Assembly: GCF_000383475.1 (NCBI RefSeq)
Contig: NZ_KB911460.1
Coordinates: 496,001-560,000 of the forward strand
Length of the DNA: 64,000 bases
Origin: Microbacterium sp. 11MF
GTDB lineage: Bacteria > Actinomycetota > Actinomycetes > Actinomycetales > Microbacteriaceae
Direction: 5' to 3'
Position numbers and translations under genes: made by a program. The notes beneath the pieces were generated by a model. It did not search any database, was not told the DNA's origin, and worked only from the letters and a program-made list of their open reading frames with translations. Positions 59,037 through 64,000 of the stretch are shown piece by piece (position 1 is the first letter of the stretch; the number at the start of each line of letters is the position of its first letter).

Positions 59037-60083
59037 GTGCCCCGCTCATTCCGAACCCTTTCGAAGCTCCGCCCCGGCGACCGCGTCGCCGTGCTCTCGC
59101 GGTCGTTCGCGGCCCCCGGCTTCGCCCCCGCGGTGCACGAGCAGGCGCTCCGCCGCATCCGCGACGAACTCGGGCTCGAGCCGGTCGAATATCCGACGAC
59201 GCGGATGCTGGGGGCCGACCCGCGCGCCCGCGCCACCGACGTCGAGGCCGCGCTCGCGGCATCCGACGTCCGTGCCGTCTTCGCGAGCATCGGCGGGGAC
59301 GACCAGATCACGGTCGTGCCGCATGTCGACCTCGCGGGTGCGCTCGCCGACCCGAAGCCGTTCGTCGGGTACAGCGACAACACGCACCTGCTGAACGCCC
59401 TCTGGCAGGCGGGCGTGCCCGGCTTCTACGGCGGGTCGACGCAGGTGCACATCGGCGCGGGGCCGGGGCTCGACGGCATCCATCTCCAGTCGCTGCGCGC
59501 CGCGCTGTTCGACGGCGGCGAGCTCGAGCTGACCGAACCGGGCGAATCCGAGGACACCGGTGTGGACTGGCTCGACCCGCGGGCGCTGATCTCGTACGGC
59601 GACCGCGTCCCGACCGAGCCGTGGACGTGGTCCGGGCCGGCGCGGGTCGTCGAGGGCCGCACCTGGGGCGGGTGCCTCGACGTGCTCGACGAGATCGGCC
59701 TGGCGGGACGGATGCCGGAGCTCGAGGACCTCCGCGGTGGCATCCTCCTGCTGGAGACGAGTGAGGAACTGCCCTCGCCCCGCCTCGTCGCGCGCTGGGT
59801 CCGCGCACTGGGCGAGCACGGCGTGCTCGGCGTCGTCGCGGGCGTCGTCGTCGCGCGGCCGCCGGTCAGCTCATTCGGCGACGAACCGGATGCCGAGACC
59901 CGCCGCGCGCGCCGTGAGGCGCAGCGTGAGGTGGTCACCGGGCTCGTCGCCCGCTACAACCCCGACGCCGTCGTCTGCGTCGGCGTCCCCTTCGGGCACA
60001 CGCGTCCGCAGTGGATCGTGCCGTACGGCGGGACGATGCGCCTCGACGGCGTCGAGCGGCGCGTGTTCGCGTCGTACGACTGA
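59037..60083 (+). CDS. S66-family LD-carboxypeptidase / MccF-like serine peptidase
   Basis: A 348-residue protein of peptidase family S66. The nucleophile is Ser113 in PFVGYSDNTHLLNALW, with FYGGSTQVHIG, RTWGGCLDVLDEIG, and the late His in GVPFGHTRPQWIVPYGG. S66 enzymes trim LD-peptide bonds of recycled murein or inactivate microcin C (MccF). GTG 59037 is preferred because conserved sequence begins there. Which activity applies is unclear. Confidence 0.88.
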   Translation: MPRSFRTLSKLRPGDRVAVLSRSFAAPGFAPAVHEQALRRIRDELGLEPVEYPTTRMLGADPRARATDVEAALAASDVRAVFASIGGDDQITVVPHVDLAGALADPKPFVGYSDNTHLLNALWQAGVPGFYGGSTQVHIGAGPGLDGIHLQSLRAALFDGGELELTEPGESEDTGVDWLDPRALISYGDRVPTEPWTWSGPARVVEGRTWGGCLDVLDEIGLAGRMPELEDLRGGILLLETSEELPSPRLVARWVRALGEHGVLGVVAGVVVARPPVSSFGDEPDAETRRARREAQREVVTGLVARYNPDAVVCVGVPFGHTRPQWIVPYGGTMRLDGVERRVFASYD

Positions 60084-60093
60084 CCGGGCGGAC

Positions 60094-61176
60094 TCAGCCG
60101 GAGGCGACCGCGAAAAGGCCCGCGACCCCCACCGCGTAGAGCACGAGGACCGTCAGCGAATCGACGCCCATCCCCAGTATCCGCCGCGAAGGACGGAAGA
60201 TGAGCCCGACCACGTAGACCAGGGTCAGCAGGGCAGCGAGGGCGGTGAGGTAGATGTCCGTCGCGCCCGCGCGCGGCAGGACGGCCTGGCCCGAGATGAC
60301 GGTCGCGACGAGGAAGAGCACCGGAAGGAACGCGTTGCCCCCGAAGATGTCGCTCATCGCGAGGTTGTCGTCGCCCTGCCGGATCGCCTGCAGGCCCGTG
60401 GAGATCTCGGGGAGCGAGGTCGCGAGGGCGAGGAACGTGGCGCCGAACAGGACGCCCGAGAGCCCGATGTCCTCGGCGATGGCGTCGCCGGCGCGCTCGA
60501 GGACGACACCGGCGCCGAGCGTCGCCGCGGCGGCGACCAGGAAGATCGTGACGACCAGCCATGTCGGCCGGCTCTTGTGGGGGTGCTGCGGCTTCGAGCG
60601 GCGGTGTCCGGGGGTGTGCGGCGACGCATCGTCGGCGGTTCCGCTGCCGCTCCAGGGCAGGTGGCGACCGGCGCGCTGCACGAGCAACAGGCCCGCGATC
60701 CAGAGCGCGGTGATGAGGACGACGTCCGGCGTGAGGCGCAGGGCGACGAGTCCTTCCGGCAGCTGGCTGCCGGCCACGACGGCCGCGAGCACGGCCACCA
60801 CGACGAGCCCTTCGAGGACCAGCACGAGGGATGCCGCGCGGTAGGTCAACGGCTTCACCCCGCGGCCCCGGCGGCCGAACGCGTCGAGCACGACGAGGAC
60901 GACGGTCTGCAGTGCGATGCCACCGAGGATGTTGCCGACCGCCACCCCGAGGTTGCCCGCCGCGGCGGCGCTGACCGTGATGGCGATCTCGGGCAGGTTC
61001 GTCGCGACGGCGAGGATGATCAGCCCGCCGAAGGCGCTGCCGATGTGCCAGCGCGCGTCGAGCACGTCGGTGGTCTTCGAGAGTTGGATGCCGGCGACCC
61101 AGACGACGGCGGCGGCTGCGACGAAGACGACGACGACCAGCCAGAACGGGAGCGAGTTCACCGCACCAGTGCACAC
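60094..61176 (-). CDS. Na+/Ca2+ (cation:proton) antiporter family membrane protein
   Basis: A 360-residue protein with 10-11 membrane helices and the two inverted alpha repeats of the CaCA superfamily: SAFGGLIILAVATNLPEIAI and GVLFGATFLALATSLPEIST. Each contains the acidic Glu of the ion site. A His-rich cytosolic loop (HTPGHRRSKPQHPHKS) joins the halves. Start is GTG 61176 or the GTG at 61161. It ends 10 bp from the convergent LD-carboxypeptidase gene. Confidence 0.9.
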   Translation of the reverse strand: MCTGAVNSLPFWLVVVVFVAAAAVVWVAGIQLSKTTDVLDARWHIGSAFGGLIILAVATNLPEIAITVSAAAAGNLGVAVGNILGGIALQTVVLVVLDAFGRRGRGVKPLTYRAASLVLVLEGLVVVAVLAAVVAGSQLPEGLVALRLTPDVVLITALWIAGLLLVQRAGRHLPWSGSGTADDASPHTPGHRRSKPQHPHKSRPTWLVVTIFLVAAAATLGAGVVLERAGDAIAEDIGLSGVLFGATFLALATSLPEISTGLQAIRQGDDNLAMSDIFGGNAFLPVLFLVATVISGQAVLPRAGATDIYLTALAALLTLVYVVGLIFRPSRRILGMGVDSLTVLVLYAVGVAGLFAVASG

Positions 61177-61225
61177 CCGGAGGCGGCCGTCCGCATAGCG
61201 GTTGACGGCGCCGGCAGAGCGTCTC

Positions 61226-61738
61226 CTATGAGGACGGGTCGACGACCAGCGCGTACTCGTTACCCGACCGCGTGCGTTCGACGAGGTCGTGGTCGACGAG
61301 GTGCCGCCGGAGGGCGGCGACGTCGTCGGTGAGGGCTTCGAGCCGCTCGTTGATCCCGCGCTCGTCCAGGACCTCGCCGGGGGCGAGGATGCGGGCGGCG
61401 AGGAGAATCAGGAGTTCGCGGCGTTCGTCCGGATTCGACGGATACCCGATCAAACGTCCGTCAGGTGAGAGGTAGCGCGCGATGCCCGTCGGCCTCGGCG
61501 CGGAAGGCGCGGCGGCCAGGACGCGGGCGAACGCCCCGCCGTCCGCCCGCAGGTCATCCGTGAGCAGCCCGGCGCGCTGCAGCGTCTCGACCACGTGGCG
61601 CCGACGCGACGGCGACAGGCCCTCGAGGGCGTCGTCCGCAGTGGCCCCGAGTGTCAGCCGGGCGAACGCCTCGCGAACGCGGTCGTTCGCGAGCGCGGCC
61701 ACGAGCGGACGCCACTGATCATCGCCCGATCGGTCCAT
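61226..61738 (-). CDS. DUF2087 domain protein
   Basis: A 170-residue protein. The C-terminal DUF2087 has GRLIGYPSNPDERRELLILL, LDERGINERLEALTDDVAAL and RRHLVDHDLVERTRSGNEYA, a winged-helix-like fold. The N-terminal half resembles an ArsR/HTH helix bundle (ARLTLGATADDALEGLSPSR). It may be a transcription factor. It follows the GNAT gene by 9 bp on the same strand. Confidence 0.82.
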   Translation of the reverse strand: MDRSGDDQWRPLVAALANDRVREAFARLTLGATADDALEGLSPSRRRHVVETLQRAGLLTDDLRADGGAFARVLAAAPSAPRPTGIARYLSPDGRLIGYPSNPDERRELLILLAARILAPGEVLDERGINERLEALTDDVAALRRHLVDHDLVERTRSGNEYALVVDPSS

Positions 61739-61747
61739 GCCAGCACG

Positions 61748-62359
61748 CTATCGCGCGGCGGGCAGCCTCAGCATCGCGACCGGCCGCGCCCCCGGCACGC
61801 CCTCGATCGGGCTGAGCTCCTCGAACCCGAGGCGTCGGTAGAGGCGACGGTTGTCGGGAGTGGAGGATTCGAGGTACGCGGTCTGTCGGGTGGTGTCGAG
61901 GGTGTCGAGCTGCGCCGACAGCAGCGCCCTGCCCACACCTCTGCCGCGCGCCGCGGCGCTCACCCCGATCTCGGCGAGGTACCAGTGCGGGGCGCGCGGA
62001 CGGTGGCGCGCGAGGCGCGAGAGCAGGGACAGGGCCCGCGGCATCCCGAGCCAGCCGAGCGCCCGCGCGAAGCGGGGGAGCTCCGACGCCTGGCGTGCGA
62101 GCGCCCCCCGCTCGGCGTGCGGCCCCTCCCACGCGGCGACGCCGAGGATCGTGCCGTCCGCATCGCGCGCGAGATCGACCGTGCCCGTCGCGTACGGCCC
62201 ACTGGCGAGCAGGCCGTGGAACAGATCGGTGAGCCGTTCGTGCCGACGCCGCGTGCCCGGCACGACGGCCGCCATGACGGGGTCCTGCGCGAACGCTTCG
62301 GCGAGGATCGTGGCGGCGGGAGCGAGGTCGGTGGCGCGGGCGGGGGTCACGCTGATCAT
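61748..62359 (-). CDS. GNAT-family N-acetyltransferase
   Basis: A 203-residue acetyltransferase. It contains WYLAEIGVSAAARGRGVGRA (acetyl-CoA-binding Q/RxxGxG/A loop) and LESSTPDNRRLYRRLGFEEL, the C-terminal GNAT signature. It transfers acetyl from acetyl-CoA to an unknown amine. ATG 62359 has GAGGAGATC upstream. It is divergent from a TetR gene across a short gap and probably its target. Confidence 0.9.
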   Translation of the reverse strand: MISVTPARATDLAPAATILAEAFAQDPVMAAVVPGTRRRHERLTDLFHGLLASGPYATGTVDLARDADGTILGVAAWEGPHAERGALARQASELPRFARALGWLGMPRALSLLSRLARHRPRAPHWYLAEIGVSAAARGRGVGRALLSAQLDTLDTTRQTAYLESSTPDNRRLYRRLGFEELSPIEGVPGARPVAMLRLPAAR

Positions 62360-62433
62360 GAGATCTCCTCAATTGGTCCGAGTGGATAAAACTAGAATGG
62401 ATGCCACCACGCGCCGCACGCTCGGAGATCACT

Positions 62434-63048
62434 GTGAACGACCCGTCACCTCGCCGGACCTATCTCGACGTCGACGATCGCCGTCGCCAGCTGCTCGACG
62501 CCGCGGTCGAGGTCATGGTGCACGACGGGGTCGCCGCGCTGTCGCTCCGCAGCGTCGCGCAGCGAGCGGGCGTCGCCCATCGCGTCGTGAGCTACGCCTT
62601 CGGGTCGAAGGCCGATCTCGTAACCGCCCTGCTCGAGCGGGAGTCCGGGCTGCTGACGCGCCGGCTGTGGGCCGAGCCGCTCGCACCGCTCCCCCTCGGC
62701 GATGCCGTCGCTGCGGCGCTCCACACCTTCGTCGCCGAGCTGCGTCGCGAGCGCGCGCGTCACGAACGTCTCGCCGAACTCACCGCGATGGCCCGCTCAT
62801 CGGAGGCGCTCGCCGGTGCCGCGCGCGCCGAGACCGAGGCTGTCCGCGGGGAGATCGAGCGGCTCGTCGAGGCGTGGATGGCGTCCCGGGGCGGTGTGCT
62901 GACCGCGCCGACGGCGACGCTCGTGGCCGCCCTGCATGCGGCGGCCGAGGGACTCGCCGCGTGGTGGCTCGCGACCGGAGACGACGACCACGTCGACGAT
63001 GTCATCCGGGTGTTCGCCGCGGGGCTCGCCGGATTCGAACGCGCGTAG
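62434..63048 (+). CDS. TetR-family transcriptional regulator
   Basis: A 204-residue regulator. The HTH is RRRQLLDAAVEVMVHDGVAA, LSLRSVAQRAGVAHRVVSYAF. A helical ligand domain follows. GTG 62434 is chosen because GGAGATCACT gives normal spacing; an ATG at 62401 has no ribosome-binding site and overlaps a likely TAGAAT -10 at 62393-62398. It is divergent from the GNAT gene and precedes an acyl-CoA ligase gene by 67 bp. Confidence 0.85.
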   Translation: MNDPSPRRTYLDVDDRRRQLLDAAVEVMVHDGVAALSLRSVAQRAGVAHRVVSYAFGSKADLVTALLERESGLLTRRLWAEPLAPLPLGDAVAAALHTFVAELRRERARHERLAELTAMARSSEALAGAARAETEAVRGEIERLVEAWMASRGGVLTAPTATLVAALHAAAEGLAAWWLATGDDDHVDDVIRVFAAGLAGFERA

Positions 63049-63115
63049 CGGACGCACAGCAGACGCATCGAAAAACCGCCCTACGCTGGCGGAACACCGA
63101 GGAGGACACACGACG

Positions 63116-64000
63116 ATGACTTCGACACCGCCGGCATCCGATCTGCAGGAACGCCCCTGGCTGGCCGCTTACGCGCCCGGCGTCCCCGCAGACATCGACC
63201 CCGTCGACGAGACGCTCGTCGACCTGCTCGACCACTCGGTCGTGCGCTACGGGTCGAAGGTCGCGACCGAGTTCTTCGGCGCTGAAACCACCTACGCCGA
63301 ACTCGGCGAGCAGGTCTCGCGCGCGGCGAACGCCCTGCGCAAGCTCGGCGTCAGCGCCGGCGACCGCGTCGCGCTCGTCCTCCCGAACTGCCCGCAGCAC
63401 ATCGTCGCGTTCTACGCCGCTCTGCGCATCGGCGCGATCGTCGTCGAGCACAACCCGACCTACACGGCCCGTGAGCTGCGGCACCAGTTCGAGGTGCACG
63501 AGGCCGTCGTCGCGATCGTCTGGGACAAGATCGCCGACATGGTCGCCGAGTTCCCGAGCGACATCGCGCCCGCCGCGATCGTCGCCGTCGACATGACCGA
63601 CGCCCTGCCCTGGGCATCGCGCACCGCCCTGCGCCTGCCCGTCCCCGCCCTCCGCGAGCGACGCGAGGCGCTGACCTCGAAGCCGACCGCGCGGGGGATC
63701 ATCCGGTGGTCGCAGTTCACGAACGCCCGCCGGCTGCCCCGCAAGTACGCGCGGCCCGTCCTCGACGACACCGCGCTCCTGCAGCTCACGAGCGGGACGA
63801 CCGGGATGCCGAAGGCCGCCGTCCTCTCGCACCGGAACCTCCGCTCGAACGCGGAGCAGGGGCGCGCGTGGGTGCCGGGGCTGACCGAGGGCGAAGAGAC
63901 GTTCTACGCCGTCCTCCCGATGTTCCACGCCTACGGGCTGACCCTCTGCCTCACCTTCGCGGTGTCGATCGGGGCACGGATCGTGCTGTTCCCCAAGTTC
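63116..64000 (+). CDS. Long-chain fatty-acid-CoA ligase-like AMP-forming enzyme, 5' part
   Basis: 295 codons are visible from ATG 63116 (GAGGAGGAC upstream); the rest lies beyond the window. Features are a membrane-proximal start, GVSAGDRVALVLPNCPQHIV, EHNPTYTARELRHQFEVHEA and the P-loop LQLTSGTTGMPKAAVLSHRN, then LPMFHAYGLTLCL. The family activates fatty or aryl acids with ATP and CoA. The order and motifs resemble FadD. Substrate and full domain cannot be read. Confidence 0.9.
   Translation, partial: MTSTPPASDLQERPWLAAYAPGVPADIDPVDETLVDLLDHSVVRYGSKVATEFFGAETTYAELGEQVSRAANALRKLGVSAGDRVALVLPNCPQHIVAFYAALRIGAIVVEHNPTYTARELRHQFEVHEAVVAIVWDKIADMVAEFPSDIAPAAIVAVDMTDALPWASRTALRLPVPALRERREALTSKPTARGIIRWSQFTNARRLPRKYARPVLDDTALLQLTSGTTGMPKAAVLSHRNLRSNAEQGRAWVPGLTEGEETFYAVLPMFHAYGLTLCLTFAVSIGARIVLFPKF

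Overview
The window looks like chromosome from a high-GC actinobacterium, most probably a Microbacteriaceae member such as Microbacterium (inference). The grounds are the very high GC content, frequent GTG starts, dense ATGA/GTGA start-stop overlaps, families I associate with that group (small 'DUF7882-like' proteins, DUF1992, DUF2087, the kdp locus with extra small peptides), and heavy use of the word GGATGCC/GGCATCC. I see no rRNA, CRISPR array, phage, IS element or plasmid gene. One tRNA gene is present, tRNA-Arg(ACG) at 41470-41542.

Layout. 1-2.4 kb: the 3' end of a beta-propeller glycosidase, a DUF1304 membrane protein, a Gfo/Idh/MocA oxidoreductase and a DUF1349 protein. 2.4-10.4 kb: a complete potassium locus, kdpFABC plus kdpDE, preceded by a 27-residue membrane peptide and three helically phased CCGTGAGGA repeats that may bind KdpE. 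10.5-13.4 kb: a zinc alcohol dehydrogenase with a small partner gene, then a lytic transglycosylase whose ribosome-binding site abuts a run of 35 G. 13.8-17.9 kb: a cluster of very small proteins, with four copies of one family, two copies of a second, a Dps-like ferritin and a MarR regulator. 18.4-22.4 kb: flavin reductase, a cystathionine beta-synthase/gamma-synthase pair and a second Gfo/Idh/MocA protein. 22.4-27.3 kb: DUF1992, then a PadR regulator coupled to an ABC ATPase and FtsX-type permease. 27.3-32.1 kb: a PLP decarboxylase, an amidase and an agmatine deiminase, divergent from a TetR gene across a perfect 16-bp palindrome.

32.1-34.2 kb holds three minus-strand genes resembling a type VII (WXG100/CpnT-like) effector locus. 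34.4-41.4 kb: a secreted repeat protein, rhodanese, FAD oxidoreductase, zinc dehydrogenase, aldose epimerase, serine hydrolase and a coiled-coil protein. 41.5-43.6 kb: tRNA-Arg, a DUF2185 protein, a ThuA-like protein and the ohrR-ohr peroxide pair. 43.6-48.2 kb: a degenerate amylosucrase-like protein, an S9 oligopeptidase, an Hsp20 gene with both CIRCE-type (HrcA) and HAIR-type (HspR) operators, and a MarR regulator. 48.4-53.0 kb: a wall-anchored acid phosphatase and divergent sfnB/sfnG-like sulfone genes. 53.0-64.0 kb: dehydrogenase-lipoprotein-MFS operon, XRE regulator, PhoX-like DUF839 protein, LD-carboxypeptidase, cation antiporter, DUF2087, GNAT, TetR and the 5' part of an acyl-CoA ligase.

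The best candidates for undescribed biology are the small-protein cluster at 13.8-17.8 kb and the agmatine deiminase-amidase-decarboxylase operon. The WXG-like locus at 32.2-34.2 kb and the catalytically empty amylosucrase-like protein come next. Starts were moved inward from the longest open frame wherever a Shine-Dalgarno sequence, conserved N-terminus or start-stop coupling supported it.
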